Shown here in pieces: positions 1 through 12,033 of a stretch of DNA of 64,000 bases. The notes under the pieces are model-generated. The model ran no database searches. It worked only from the letters and a program-made list of their open reading frames with translations, and was not told the origin of the DNA. The position numbers were made by a program, and so were the translations under genes. The stretch's first letter is position 1, and each line of letters opens with the position of its first letter. Origin of the DNA: Clitopilus passeckerianus (taxonomy: Eukaryota; Basidiomycota; Agaricomycetes; Agaricales; Entolomataceae). The stretch covers positions 1 through 64,000 of the forward strand of contig CALYLX010000076.1 in the NCBI GenBank assembly GCA_944990035.1. The letters run 5' to 3'.

Positions 1-1606
1 GCAGTAAGGGATGTTGGAGGCTGGGGCATTGGAGAGGAAGTAGGTTGCGAGTTCGTGGAGACAGGGGAAGAGGGTATGCGCATGGAAAATCGTTCATCTT
101 GGGTGTTGTCTCACCTCGGGGTGACGCCGGCGTTGCCTCTGCTTTCATAGTGAAGGTGAACTCGAAAGGAGGTGGCAAAGCCCCTGGAGATTGAATGATT
201 GATGTGGATGGCTTGTCATCCTCAGAGGTCGGAGAACTCGCCTCGGTAGGTGCTGCATTCAACACTTCTGGTTTGGCTGTCAAGGAGGTGGGAGCGACCT
301 GCTTGGGTGGCAAAGGCGGAGCAGACCGTGGCCTGAGCTCTGGAGCAGATGCGTCAAGGAAGCTAGGACCTACTGGCATTGGAGCTAGCCAGGTAGGAGT
401 GTTGGTAGACCCGCATACAGTTCGAGCTTTTGCGACATCCCGCATCTTGGTACCCACCTCATCTTTCAGCTTTGTTTTGTGTACCGGGACTGTTTTCCCA
501 CGAACAATTGTTGCATTTGAGGCGCTTGCGAATTGGCTGCCTAGTGATGTTGTCTCTTCACCCGCTGTAGGGGGAGGCCCTTGATCCCAATGCAAAACAT
601 TGAAAAGCCTCCGACTGTCAAACGCCAGAGGCTGAGATGGGGTAAAGGCGTCTCCATTACGTTCAGCTTCATGGCCAATCAGAGTTGGAGGGTTGGCCAA
701 TAGAGGACGCAACTAGGAGCCGAGAAATCTGCACGTTTGGCCACATCCACGGGAGGCGAAGTAACCTCTGGCGAAGGAGGCCCAGAGGTTAAGACCGTGA
801 ATTCCTGGCTATCACAGTGATAATCCCTGACGGATTCCGGCCCGTCCTGCTTCAGAACATCAGTATTTGGAAAGGTGAGTAGGGCAGTAAGAACGCACCC
901 AGAAACTAAACTGTGCAGTTCGTGGCGTAGAAGATGCTTCCGGATTGAACCCAGACAAGCCTAAGTCTGACATTTCCCCGGAATCAGGGCCTTTGATGAG
1001 CAGGGTTCGCCCGGTCTGGCAGCGGTTGCATTGCATTTCTGAAATGCCGTCCTAGAAGAGCGGTAACAAGGCGGGTTAGCACGTCTCAGTACAAATCGCA
1101 AGATCATGCATACATTCCAAAGGGTTGTCCACTTTGCTAGGCGATTCGAGAGCCGACAGCTTTGTTGCGAAAAACGCGATTGTAGCTTTCACAAAGGGCC
1201 ATCCTGGGCTCTTAGGGTCGACCTGTGGGTAGTTAGTTCTCGTCGCACGGCAAAGTTCGCAATATGCTCACCAAAAAGAGCAATAAACAGATGTAGGTGA
1301 AGACGTCTAGGTTGAACAATAACACGGCGGCAGCAACATTCTCCTTGGGGTCGGCGATGAATGTATCTGGGAACTTGGTCAATGGCGAGCAGCTGGATTG
1401 CATAGGATAGACTTACCAACGAGGTAAGGATGTCCAATTGCAGCGACCAGGGCAACCGCCGTTCCTGCCAACAACTTCCACAATAGCCGTTCCAAGAACT
1501 CGCTCAATGTGATATCGGGATCTTTGCCTGCTCTCTCGTGTTTGTTGGAGGTATCTTGTGGAAACGCGAACGAATCTATATCGCCAGGTACATGCTCGTT
1601 TCGCGA
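1..1606 (-). CDS. hypothetical two-TM, Pro/Ser-rich protein (3' partial)
   Basis: I do not recognise this gene. Reading starts at the ATG near 1606 (MDSRNEHVPGDID...) and runs left off the window edge, so the C-terminus is missing. Residues about 40-65 form one hydrophobic segment. After an intron with a GTAAGT donor near 1423, a second hydrophobic segment follows (VAAAVLLFNLDVF...LLLFL). Further short introns are visible at about 1228-1276 (GTGAGC donor) and 1030-1091 (GTATGC donor, GCTAAC branch-like site, TAG acceptor). The part left of about 690 is a long open stretch rich in Pro, Ser, Thr and Ala with no recognisable domain. The join near 690-720 is uncertain: the two frames meet there and probably need one more intron. 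A membrane-anchored protein with a disordered tail is the most that can be inferred. Confidence 0.55.
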
Positions 1607-2394
1607 ATCCATGGTGGGGGGTGTGATAACGGACAAGGATGAATGTAACGCTTGGAGGTAAAGGTATCCAAGCAAGACCTGGCGAGGTTATTTCCAAAGG
1701 CTTGAAATAGTTGGCTTGTTTGCTCCTGGCCGGTAATGCCAAATATCGCGGGTAGAGGCGGGCGGGTTCGAGTCCAGGGAGGCAACATTTGAGAAATTGC
1801 AAAATCCTGCTTTTGCTGGAAAATCATTGCGTCGTTCCCGAATTCAAGCCAAAATATGCGCTGATGTATAATCCGTGGAATACGGCCTGAAGAACCTTGC
1901 TTAGCTGGAGATCCCAATTGTCTGGACAACCCGCACTAAGTTAGAGGATCGCAACTGTTGAAGCGCCTGAGGTGGCTCAAGACTCCCTATTTGACAGATA
2001 CGCCGTGAGGCTTCCGGAATCCACGTATTTGGAAGTCAAGGTGTCCATACGTCGTCAACTCATTGATGGAAGACGAGAAAAGGGTTCCACAGGCTTGCAA
2101 ATTTCCGGCACGATCCAGCTCATTTATGACCCAATAGAATGGTTTGGTAATGTTTTCGGGTAGACTCCATATGTTTCTCGTTGGAATTCATGAGCTGAGT
2201 ATATGTTCTTCGTAGTCGACGGAGTTTGGTTTGCTGTGACACAGTGTGAGTGCCACTGAAAGCGGGGCTGATGAGCGTCTACAAGCTTGGTCCCACACGT
2301 GATCAAAATTTCTTCAAGCTTGCCATCCACTACAATTCGTAGCGAGCTCGTCTGCGAGGTCCTTGCCAGCCGAAAAGCTTAAAGAAGGGCCGCT
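1607..2394. other. intergenic region, no supported gene
   Basis: This divergent gap lies between the minus-strand membrane protein and the plus-strand nucleolar GTPase, and it probably holds both promoters. A 63-codon plus-strand reading frame at 1972-2163 has no recognisable feature, so I do not call it. Confidence 0.4.
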
Positions 2395-4611
2395 ATGACA
2401 ATGGGAAGAACAAGTAGGTAACAGTTGGTGCAATTATCCCCGAGATATCAACCTGACGCATCCTCAGAATCCAAAAGCAGGTACCCTTGCCGCTCAAATC
2501 AAGTATGTTAATCGGTCTCGATACCAAAGAAATACTCTTAAACGAATCATAGAGCTTAAGAAGGATCCTGGGGTACCCAAACTTCCCGATCTCAAAGAAC
2601 GAGTTCGGCAGCATACCAAGCCACGGCAACGTGCTCCTGTTAGTACCAGCGTCGTGAAGCACGTTGATCTTGGGGAATTGACTCTTGATTTTTATTGCAG
2701 AATAAAGATCAAGATAGCGTAATGGCATCTGAGCCAACTTTATCCAGTCTTGCAGCTATGGCGGCAGAAGCAGAGGGTGCCCTTGCTGAAGACCCCTCAT
2801 CTTCTAGCCAAGCTGGCAAAACAAGGGAACAACTTCGAAAATACTACCTTCGGACTTTGCACAAGGTCATCGACGAGAGTGACATCGTGATCCTTGTCTT
2901 GGATGCAAGAGATCCTGAAGGATGCCGTAGTCGGCTTGTCGAGGAAGAAGTGCGGAGACGGGAGGCAGAGGGCAAGAAACTTGTTTTTGTTCTCAACAAG
3001 ATCGGTTCGTACTTCACTGTGTCGTGGATCTTTAGGCTTATTTTTATAACCGGACATAATTTCTAGATCTCATACCAAAATCAAATGCTCAGCAGTGGCT
3101 CAAACATCTACGACACTCAACGCCTACACTACCTTTTCTTTCGTCTACCCAACACCAACGGAACAATATCAACTCATCGACCGCACCTGCCCTCATCAAA
3201 CTGTTGAAAGCGTACAAGCCTAAGGCTGGCAGCGTCACCATTGGCGTCGTAGGGTATCCCAATGTCGGAAAGAGCAGTTTGATCAATACCCTCAAACGAA
3301 GCAAAGTAAGTCAGATATATGCGCATACAATCAGTTTCCGACAATTCTCCAAAAGGTATGCGCAGTCGCAGCCCAACCAGGCCATACCAAGGACCTCCAA
3401 TCAATACAATTGGAGCGTGGAATGCGGATATTGGATTCTCCTGGTGTAGTGTTCGATGACGACGATGAGGCTAGTGGTGGGAAGGGACAGAGAAAGGGAA
3501 GTGTCCTTCTACGAAATGTGGTCAAGGTTGAAGACGTTGAGGATCCTATTGAAGTTGGTAAATATCTCTTTGCAGCTATCTGAAGGATGACATGACTAAA
3601 TGATTTCGTTTGCAGTGGAAGAAATCCTTTCTCGTACACCACCAGAGACAATACAAAGATATACAATCTACCCGAATCTTCTTCAACAATAGAGTTCCTG
3701 ACAATGCTGGCAATGACCGCTGGCCGATTATTGAAGGTATGATAATGATGTATTGCACCCTACTTCCGATACTTACATTCTTGCTTTGACTACTAGGGTG
3801 GCACTCCAGACGTCAACTCGGCCGCTCGACAAGTACTACAAGACTGGAATCACCAAAAGATACCTTATTTCTCGGAGCCACCAGCATTACACCCCTCCAT
3901 GATCCCTTCTACCAGTATGTCCCAGCCTCTCCAGCTTTGCTAGTTCTGTAACTAAAAATTTACACTTTAGTTCCTACGGGAGAGGGCAAGGTACTGTAGC
4001 CCCAGGAGCAGAAAATGTCGGCCAAGCTCAAATCCTTTCTGCGTTCTCGAAGCCATTTACACTCGATGGTCTGTTCAGCTCCGCCGATGCTGGTGCATTC
4101 GGCGGTGGGGACGTCGCTATGGCTGATGAAGATGGCGACGTCTTCTTCGACGCACCTGAGGGAGAGGGAATGGATGAGGATGCGTGAGTCTACTTGGCGT
4201 CTGATGAGTTAACTCCTCAACAATGACTAAGAAATCTACAGTCCTGCAGACGAACTGATGTCAAGCCCGAGCAATCCCCGCAAACGACCTCGTTCACCAT
4301 CCAACTCACGGGTACCAACACCCACACCTGATGCCTTAGGCAACATCCCGATGGTGTCTGATGCTCCAAATTACGCCGCACGGCAGCCAAAACGTCAACG
4401 CAAATTGAGGGATGTGCCAGAATATGATGCTGGTCCAGATAGTAGCGTTCTCCAGCAGATGGATAGGAGTAATCCTCTGAGCAGAAAGAATCTGAAGAAG
4501 GATGCGAAGAAGGCCAGGAAGGCGAATAGGGCGGCGGTAAGGGCTGAACGGGGTGGGATGGAGGTGGATGAGGATACTGCGGTTGGGGTCGGATTTACGT
4601 TCATGGCATAG
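2395..4611 (+). CDS. NUG1: nucleolar GTPase, Nug1/Grn1/GNL3 family (frameshifted in this sequence)
   Basis: This is a circularly permuted GTPase needed for 60S ribosomal subunit maturation in the nucleolus. The basic N-terminal Grn1-type region is visible around 2466-2634 (KKDPGVPKLPDLKERVRQ). The G motifs then come in permuted order: NKID across the intron at about 3004-3065, the P-loop GYPNVGKSSLIN near 3252, and DSPGVV near 3435. The KGGTPD...AARQVLQDW motif follows, then a C-terminal acidic and basic tail ending FTFMA. Introns with normal borders lie at about 2635-2694, 3005-3065, 3307-3355, 3557-3615, 3737-3796 and 4183-4240. Two breaks occur. The first is a missing base at about 3655, where the frame of EEILSRTPPETIQ must shift to reach KIYNLPESSS. 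The second is a probable shift near 3985, before VAPGAENVGQAQ, although an AAG acceptor there could also repair the frame. The start exon is uncertain (ATG at 2395 or 2401). Confidence 0.88.
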
Positions 4612-4884
4612 TGTATGATATTTTACGCAGATGCATCTGCTTGTTCTAGCCTTCGAGTTGATTTAAACCTTTTGAACCACTTTTGCGGCTTCTACGATTG
4701 ACAAAGGATTCCGCTTGGGGTTTGTCTCGTATTTGACATCAAGCAAGAGTGCATCACACAGTGGCTCCCCATGATAGGTATTAATAATATGAAGGGTAAA
4801 GAAGCTCTTTAAAGATAAACGAAGATAGACTACCGGTTAAAAAGGCACGAAATATTATGATAAATAGATGAACACGATTTGAAC

Positions 4885-7800
4885 TCAGGAAAGTATCCTA
4901 TGTGGCCTTCCCTTCCCCTTGCTGCTCCCGATACCCATGAACTCAGCTTCTTCAATCTCCTCGATCTCCTCACCCTCGTCCTCGACCGGATCGACAAGCT
5001 CGAATTTTGGGCCACGCCAACCTGCTCCTTTAACGTCCCATGTAATAAGTTGGTTGTCGGCAATGAATTTATCGTGGCAGGGGTGAAGTGGTTCACAAAG
5101 GGGTCGTATCTGAAAGCGGTCCGGGGAGCTTCTCATTTTGGGCACGAATGAAGGAGCTTGCTCCACTATGTAAGTGGTTGGGTGCCCGTTGGCATCTCGA
5201 TAAACCATTTCTGTGGCACGACGGAGGCCGCCGCCGCGGAGGGACCTGCAGTCGGTGCTGGTACAGGGGCCGGGGCCGTTATGGGGTTGAGTGCCGGAGT
5301 TGGGAGAGACTGGGAGGGAGTGGGTCGAAGGGCAGGGGCATGTTCACCCCGAGCTCGTCTGACTCGAGCTTCGCGATCAACCTGATCGAAGAAGGGCTTG
5401 AGAGTATCATAGTCGGTGGGCCTGCCGATCAAAGAAACAAAGAGTGGGGAGAATCGTCGTGGCCGCCAGTAGAGGATTCGGCATCAGACATTTCGGCGTC
5501 AGCTTGGTATTCTGATCCTGAGTCGACATCGATATCGGCCATGTCCATGTCAGCGAAAGGAACAGGCCAAGGCGTTAGTTGGCGGAGGGGACTGCTGCCA
5601 GTATTGTCATCGTCGCTGTCGGAAGAGGAGTCACCTATAGTTGAGTTGGTATCGCTAGAGCTGTATCCATCGCTGAGGTTCGTGAACACTGCCTCAGATT
5701 CACTCTCTGGGAGGAGGATGTTTGAGGCTGCCACCATTGTGTCGATGTCCGCACCTTCCTCGACAATGTATTTGGCCCTTTTCCTTGGATCCTGGACTTC
5801 ATCTTCATATGTTTCCTCATCTATCACCTTCCTATGCCGTTTCTGACCCCGATAACGAGCAGAGTGAAGAATACTAGAGTAACCAGGCCTATGAATAAAG
5901 CGGTAAGTTCATGGCATCACTAAGATCATTGACGTCGACTCACGGAGGTAGGTAAACAACCTTACGGCTATGGGGAACCCCGACGGGGTATTCAGCCTCT
6001 GGAACTTGTCGTCCCCAAAGTTTCGGATCCATGACATGCCTATGTTCCAAATGTCGGAAAACTCGGGAGAGCAGGCATGCGAGTAGGAACGTACACGTGT
6101 ATCGCATCTGTAAAGTTCGGATTGTGATGATACCAGGTTTCAAATTCTAATCCGCCACCATAAGCAGTCCTGCGAAAGGATTGGTCAGTTCAAGCGACTT
6201 CATGAAGGAAACCAAAAGAAACTCACTCCCAACTCCACACTTCCTTTGGACGGTCAATTTCAGGGAACGGGGGGCTCGGGTCGCAGTTGTTCGATGGGCC
6301 AGTTGAGCCTTCAACCGGACCTGTTCCGGTAGGATTAGGATCTTCAACATATTTGAGCTCATCCTCTAAGTCTTCAGGAGCCGCTGAAAGGGTATGAGGG
6401 AAGGGAGGTGAGTTTGAAGGAGGTAAAGTTTCGACCACAGGCTGGACAGGGGTGGTGGACGACGCATGGGATGGAGATGGAGACCTTTCTAAGTTTGGCG
6501 GTTCCACATTAGGTTCAGTTGGGAAAGCAGGGACAACGGGTGCTGGCGATGGTGACCTCTGCGGCGGTGCTTGCTCAACCGGGGCCTCCTTCACGGAGAA
6601 AACTCGTGGTGCATCAGCCATGATTCGAGCTTGAGCCTCTTCCAGCTCTTTTTCTCGTTGAGCAGCAGGCCCAAGATTAGTTCTAATCATTTCTCCGTTG
6701 GCAGGTACGACGTTCCCAGTTCCGGGAACTACAGGTTGAATTTGTTGGGGAGGAGGCGATCCAACCGTCGCAGGAGGGTTTGAGAGGAAGAGGCTTTGAG
6801 TCGAAGGAGTTTCTTCACCTTCCTGGCAATGTGGACCCTGAAGCCAGGTTTGGCTTCCTCGACGGCGCCATCATTAGCAGAGGTTCGCCCCTAGAGGCTT
6901 TCTTCGCTTGTTCCAGGAGTCCGTCAAAGTCGTACATCGGGCCAATTTGGTCCTTCATTGAAGCGACCCACTCGTTAGTCTCCATTTTGGCCTTATTCAC
7001 TTCAGCTTCGGCGCGTGCGGCGTCCATTAGCATGTCGGCGAGTTCCTGTCGAGCAAGGTTCAGGTCTTTGCGGAGGTCGTCATGGGATGTTTGAAGCGTT
7101 TCCTCTTGTTTATGCAGCCAGGAAGGGCCCGGGAAGAAGGAGCGAGGGGGATATTCTTTATGATAGGTCGATACTGTAACGGAAGACGAACTCGTGGGCT
7201 TGACAGAAGGCGGGGTGGCGCAACCACGGGGAATAGGCGGGTAAACAATCTTCATTGGGTTGGTCTCTGTCTGTGTCGACTGGAAAGTGGGCTCGTCCAC
7301 CTCCATCTCTACCGGTGTTCCATCTTCATAGTCGTCTGGAGAAGGTCCGGGAAGACCTCAAGTGCATCTGGGATTGCCTGAATGTTGTCGAGGAGGGATT
7401 CTACTCCAACAACTGGAGTGCCGACGGGTACAGGAAGCTGAATTGGGATACTTGCAGGTGGAAGTTGCAAAGCAACTGGGGGACGTGAAGCTTTAGGAGA
7501 GGTGGGTCTTGTTATCAGGTCGGGTTGGGGGTACGTATAACCATTCCAGTGTTGAAGTATTGAGGATGACACCATTGATATCGAACGGGTGGGGGGTGGA
7601 GGTGGCGGTATATACAATCTGGGGGGCGCCAGCGCTACCGGAGAAGTCGGGGGAGAGGCATCAAGCTCATCGTTCTCAACTGGTGGAAGATGGATGATAC
7701 GCTGACGATCCTCAGGTTCTCGTGGAGGAAGTTGGTAGAGTATTCTCGGGCCACCTCTCTTAAGCCTCTGAGACGGAGGAACCCTAAGGTTAGGTTTGAA

Positions 7801-8262
7801 TGTTTCAAAGAATTCAGGCTTCTTGATGAGATGGACCTGAAAATGTTTGATCAAAGGGTGACCATATCGCAAACTGGAGGAAGAGCTTACCCTCCCTTCC
7901 CATCGGAATAAATCATATTCTGGAAGCAGTTTGATGACCCTCGCGTGTTCGTAGGGATCCTTCAGGTCTTTATAATGGTTCGCGACATCCACAAGGTAAG
8001 TGTAAACACTGCACTTGTCGACGCCTGGGTAATACCAACGTATATTCTGATAGGATATCTGTTTAGTTCAGATACCATAGTAAAGCAGAGGATCTGCATG
8101 TGGCAAATACACTGACTTGGCCGTGTTCTTCAATCGCCTTCCTGGGCTGTTGCAGGAGCTCTGTGATTGACATTGCTCGACGCTCGAGCTTGATGGGGAG
8201 AGCAGGATCGACACCAGGGGCCGTCTCAGGTTCAAGAATGTTGCCATAATAATCGACCATGC
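4885..8262 (-). CDS. large hypothetical Pro/Ser-rich protein with a coiled-coil stretch
   Basis: I do not recognise the family. The first exon begins MVDYYGNILEPETAPGVDP at 8262. A second exon carries a compact, folded-looking part (YQNIRWYYPGVDKC...YLVDVANHYKDLKDP...YDLFRWEGR), and then an intron with a GTAAGC donor near 7888. After it comes a long disordered region rich in Pro, Ser and Thr, including a proline run near 7600. A predicted coiled coil (DDLRKDLNLARQELADMLMD) lies around 7010-7090. Next comes another Pro/Ser-rich part (6230-6780) and an acidic Asp/Ser tract around 5430-5700. The final exon (4885-5208) ends HRILS and contains a basic-acidic tail (EDEGEEIEEIEEAEF). Frames change near 7350 and 6835 without an obvious intron, so either small introns were missed or single bases are wrong. 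It is probably a basidiomycete-specific scaffold or regulatory protein; that function is inference only. Confidence 0.5.
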
Positions 8263-9178
8263 TGTTTCTCCTGAGGCAGAAAACCTTTCTTTGTTGTAGT
8301 GTGCTCTGTGGCGTATGCGGAGGTTGATGTACTCGGCGAGAGGAGAGTAGCAGCAAGGGGGGATGGTGGTGGTAGAGAGAAGAGGTCCGGACGGAACGTC
8401 GATATATATTATCGCGAATGCTGCAGCTTTGGCCATATGCATGACCTCGCATACGTTTGTGGCTCAGGTTGGGGAACAATACCCCTCCTTCCCGAAACGG
8501 CAGGAGAGCCGACACTAGGAGGGTCAAAGCAACCTGAAATTTGCACGTGGTCCGCCTCTCCCTTTGTTCTGTGATAATCGAAAATGGAGATTCCTATGGC
8601 CACGACGTGATGGGCCATTGCAATCTCTCGGAACGACTAGGATTACAGGACATCGGAGTCGAATTGGCTGCCATGAGGACTTTTACAGTATTAAGAACGG
8701 TAGCTGGGCCTGCCAGGAGATTCCTTGTATCCTCAAGACTCAACAGCTCGTGGTGTTCGATATCTTCTAATAAGGTTGATGTTCCGTCTCAATAGTGCAC
8801 CGACGATTGGCAAGAGAGAACGCCCACTAGTGAGCGTCTGAGTGGTTTGGTGAAAGGACAAGTCGTGGGAATGGAGTGCCGAATCCGGTTAGTGTTCCGC
8901 TTGATTCGGCCAGGAAGGCAACCCTGCAATCAGCCACCAGGAGTCCCAGAACTGTCCGAGATGGAATCCACACAAAGCAAGGAAGGCCGACACGCACTGG
9001 AATTCACCGAGAAGCAACGATATCAGACACAAAGAGCTCAGGTATATTTGTTGTGTAGTGGATAAGGGTTTCCTCAAGTAATGTACGAATATCTACATCG
9101 AATCTAGGTTCAATAAGTGGTATCTGAGAAGATAAAGCGCATCTAGATGTGCAGCGCGTCTCAAGCCAGTGGGGTCTC
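8263..9178. other. intergenic region, no supported gene
   Basis: About 900 bp lie between the start of the large unknown and the 3' end of the peroxiredoxin. I see no coding signature or repeat. The right part should contain the peroxiredoxin 3' UTR and the left part the promoter of the unknown gene. Confidence 0.4.
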
Positions 9179-10235
9179 TTAAGCCTTGACATCCATGCTC
9201 TCAGTTCTCTGCCTCTTCTTGGCATGGCCGTTGACGTCGCCGTTGGTGTGTCCATTCGCATTGACGGAAGCGAAGTATTCCTGAGAGCCCTTGGGGTCGG
9301 GCTTCATGGTCTTCGAACCTTCGTTCCAGTTGGCTGGGCAAACTTCGCCATGCACATCCTACAGATATAGAGTGTATGAGTCGCAGAAAGATGTGACAAG
9401 GGGAAAACACGTACAGTGAACTGGAATGCCTTGATAAGACGAATGGTCTCCTCGACAGAGCGACCGACGGGAAGGTCGTTGACCGTAATTTGTCTGGCGT
9501 AAACAAGACATAAGAAATCGTTTTGGAAATATTTTTCGTGGCTGGTTACATACCTCACAGTACCCTTGGGGTCGATGATGAACAGTCCCCTCAAGCTGAT
9601 GCCCTCTTCTTCAATGAGGACACCGTACTCCTGGAGATGCTCATGGTCCTGTCGGCAACCAAGGGAAGCTTGAGGTCGGGTCCAAGTCCACCTTGAGCCC
9701 GGGGTTGGGTGGCCCACGCAAAATGAGAGTACGCAGAGTCGGTAGAGATACCAAGCACGACGGTGTTGAGGGTCTTCAATTGAGGGAGCGCATCGTTGAA
9801 GGCCAGAATTTCACTTCACGACAAGCCTCATGTTAGGCGCGAAAAAAAACCCCATTGAGGCAAAGAAGAGCTTACGTGGGGCACACGAAGGTGAAGTCCA
9901 TGGGATAGAAAAGGAGGACAACCCTAGAGGCGGGACATATTAGTGACGAATTCATACGAGAAGAACATTGGGCAAAAGTGCCGACGTGTCGCGTAATTTG
10001 AACGCGTCTGATAGAGTCCAACAATTATTTGCGATTCCGTGGTGAAGAAATGTCATATTCAGTGTCAAATATCCTCCAGCACGCGCCAAAAAAAACAGCC
10101 AGCGGCGTTTCTACAAAACAAATCGTCCACCTACCATTGACCTTTGAATTCCTCCAGGGAGATATCCTTGAATTCACCATCAACGACGGCTTGAGCCTTG
10201 AATTGAGGAGCAGGGCGTTGAACGTATACAGGCAT
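9179..10235 (-). CDS. TSA1: typical 2-Cys peroxiredoxin (Tsa1/Prx1 type), frameshifted in this sequence
   Basis: This is a thiol peroxidase that reduces H2O2 and organic peroxides in the cytosol using thioredoxin. It starts [20 protein letters not shown] at 10235. The peroxidatic cysteine is in FTFVCPT, split by an intron, and the resolving cysteine is in EVCPANW near the end. Other family signatures are [34 protein letters not shown] and [12 protein letters not shown]. Introns lie at about 10134-9950, 9888-9816, 9556-9496 and 9414-9362. A single base is missing at about 9630: ISR is followed by a shifted frame, whereas [10 protein letters not shown] continues one frame over. The C-terminus carries an extra lysine/arginine-rich tail ([13 protein letters not shown]) preceded by [11 protein letters not shown], which is not part of the catalytic fold and could be a nuclear localisation signal. 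Confidence 0.92.
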
Positions 10236-12031
10236 ATTGGTCTGAGGTATCAAAGTCGCAAAGAAAGTGCCGACAATGGTAAAAGCGAAAGAAATGGGGC
10301 GAATCGTGCGGTGGCAAATTTATATCGCGTAATTTGTTTTAACCCAATAAAGGGTGGAGGCATTCGGTCTCGATCGCGTTCTTTGGACATGTTAGGTCTG
10401 ATCCGAACTTTGATCGGCGTTCTTTGGGCGTCAATTATGTACTGGATTGCAAGGTCTTTGGAAATTGGAATTGATTTACTCAAGAGTTCGTCAGTTTATT
10501 TTATTGGGTGCGTAGATACAATGAATATACTGTATAGCCGTAACGCATAAGTCTTTTCAACAGAGCGACTCTTTGAGCGGTTTACACCGTTGTTGTATAG
10601 ATATTACTAGAGTTGAACCGTGCCCAGAGTTGCCTTTCCCTTCAGTCAGCCAAAGAAAGCCAGATCATCCAAACTCTTGGGACTCTTGATACATATTGCA
10701 AGGACTTGAGCGAGAGTAGGAAGCTTTCTGCGACGCGTGAGTCAACCTTCCAACCTTCTTAACCTCCAATATGCATCGTAAGCTTTCGGCCGTTGGATGA
10801 CTGTTCCAAAGCAAGTGGCCCTGTTTCACTTGGAGTTACGTTCCCAATTGAACTGCAGGTCGTCCACGACGGTCGGTGAGGTGGTTATCATAAACAGGCG
10901 CTAGCAAGGGACCGGAACCAGTGAGCCGGAGGGATCAATCACACCAAGCATGAGCAAGCAGATGACAATACATCGCAAGCGCAAGGGCAGTCTGACTAGG
11001 CTGTGGGTGTGGAGCGATGTAGCTGAGTTTAAAACGATGTACTGTATATAATATATCGATATACTTTATATGGGAATTCTGATATACTGTTTTTGGACGC
11101 GTTGGAAGCGCGTTTGTCAGTGGACAGATTCGACACGGTCTGGTGAGCTCCTAGGCAGAGTCCAAGTAGTAAAAGTATGTATATTATGTAGATATACTAG
11201 TATTGGACGCGCGAAGCGCGTTTTAGAAAATAATTCACCTATTATTAGCCGAAAATCCTTCTCAATGGTGCGCTCATGGCCAGATTCACACCTAAAGCAA
11301 GGATTTTTGACCGTTTCTACGAGTTTAGAACCAGGAAGCAGGTAATATCGGTGGATAATAGCTAGATACTGCTAACACAGAAGTGCTGAGCTCCAGAATG
11401 GGTTCGTTGTGGCAAAAAGAGCAATTTTGATGGGGCTCTAGCTCGAGGATGAGATCTCTCAGAACTATGACATCGTTCGCCGAAGCTACAAAACTCAGAA
11501 AACCAGCAGTTTTGATTACTCGTATGCTGGGAACACTACCTAAGATGCATTAACTCTGTTCGTTCCCGTACAATTCAGCATTTCCCTTGTACTTCCTCCC
11601 CATGATTGTGCACTGTATGAAGTAGCTGACGGCCTGGTATGTTCTCACAATGAGCTTAGAGTATCGGAGAGCCCATCAAAGGCACTCTGCAACTCTAAAG
11701 GTTCTTCATTTGCGCACAATTTGATGAATTAGAATCTACCCAGTATTGCTGGGCAATCCAGAACCTTGCAGACAGATATTGGCCTCGTTGACCATGTAAG
11801 TACACTTTCCGCTCTCGTACTTTCTTATATTTACTCAAAACATGGACGAAAAGTCGCGAAATAGCGTACGGAATGATTGGCTGCCAACCAACCGTTCACG
11901 CCTCCCCTCGATAATGCTCCTTGATTTGAGTACTTTACCATTGATCTGGACCGGCCCGAGAGTGTTTCCACAAGATTTCAAGCTTTGAGAGGTTTTCCGC
12001 ATACCTTTTCGCTTCCTCTCTTCCCTCCTCT
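10236..12031. other. gene-poor region between the peroxiredoxin and a transposon remnant
   Basis: No supported gene was found in about 1.8 kb. The right part of the peroxiredoxin promoter is here. AT-rich stretches and two related short palindromic motifs occur at 11040-11240. The remainder shows many stops in all frames and is probably non-coding or old mobile-element debris. Confidence 0.45.
11040..11240. repeat. pair of related AT-rich / GC-palindrome motifs
   Basis: An AT-rich run containing TATA-type dinucleotides and gatatact is followed by ggacgcgttggaagcgcgttt at about 11095. A second, similar arrangement (tagatatact...ggacgcgcgaagcgcgtttt) follows about 110 bp later. The GC part of the second is nearly a perfect palindrome around gcgcgaagcgcg. 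The two are imperfect direct repeats of each other. I cannot assign them to a known element. Confidence 0.35.
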
Positions 12032-12033
12032 TA

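Noticed and set aside
195..584. 129-codon plus-strand frame near the left edge
   Set aside because: The opposite strand reads as a continuous Pro/Ser-rich exon of the partial minus-strand gene; the plus frame has no motif and looks like a shadow.
3920..3990. Second frameshift of the nucleolar GTPase as certain
   Set aside because: An alternative AAG acceptor at about 3990 also restores the downstream frame, so it is reported only as probable.
5088..5846. 252-codon plus-strand frame
   Set aside because: The minus strand here carries acidic and Pro-rich exons with consistent introns; the plus frame is a low-complexity Ser/Gly/Trp shadow.
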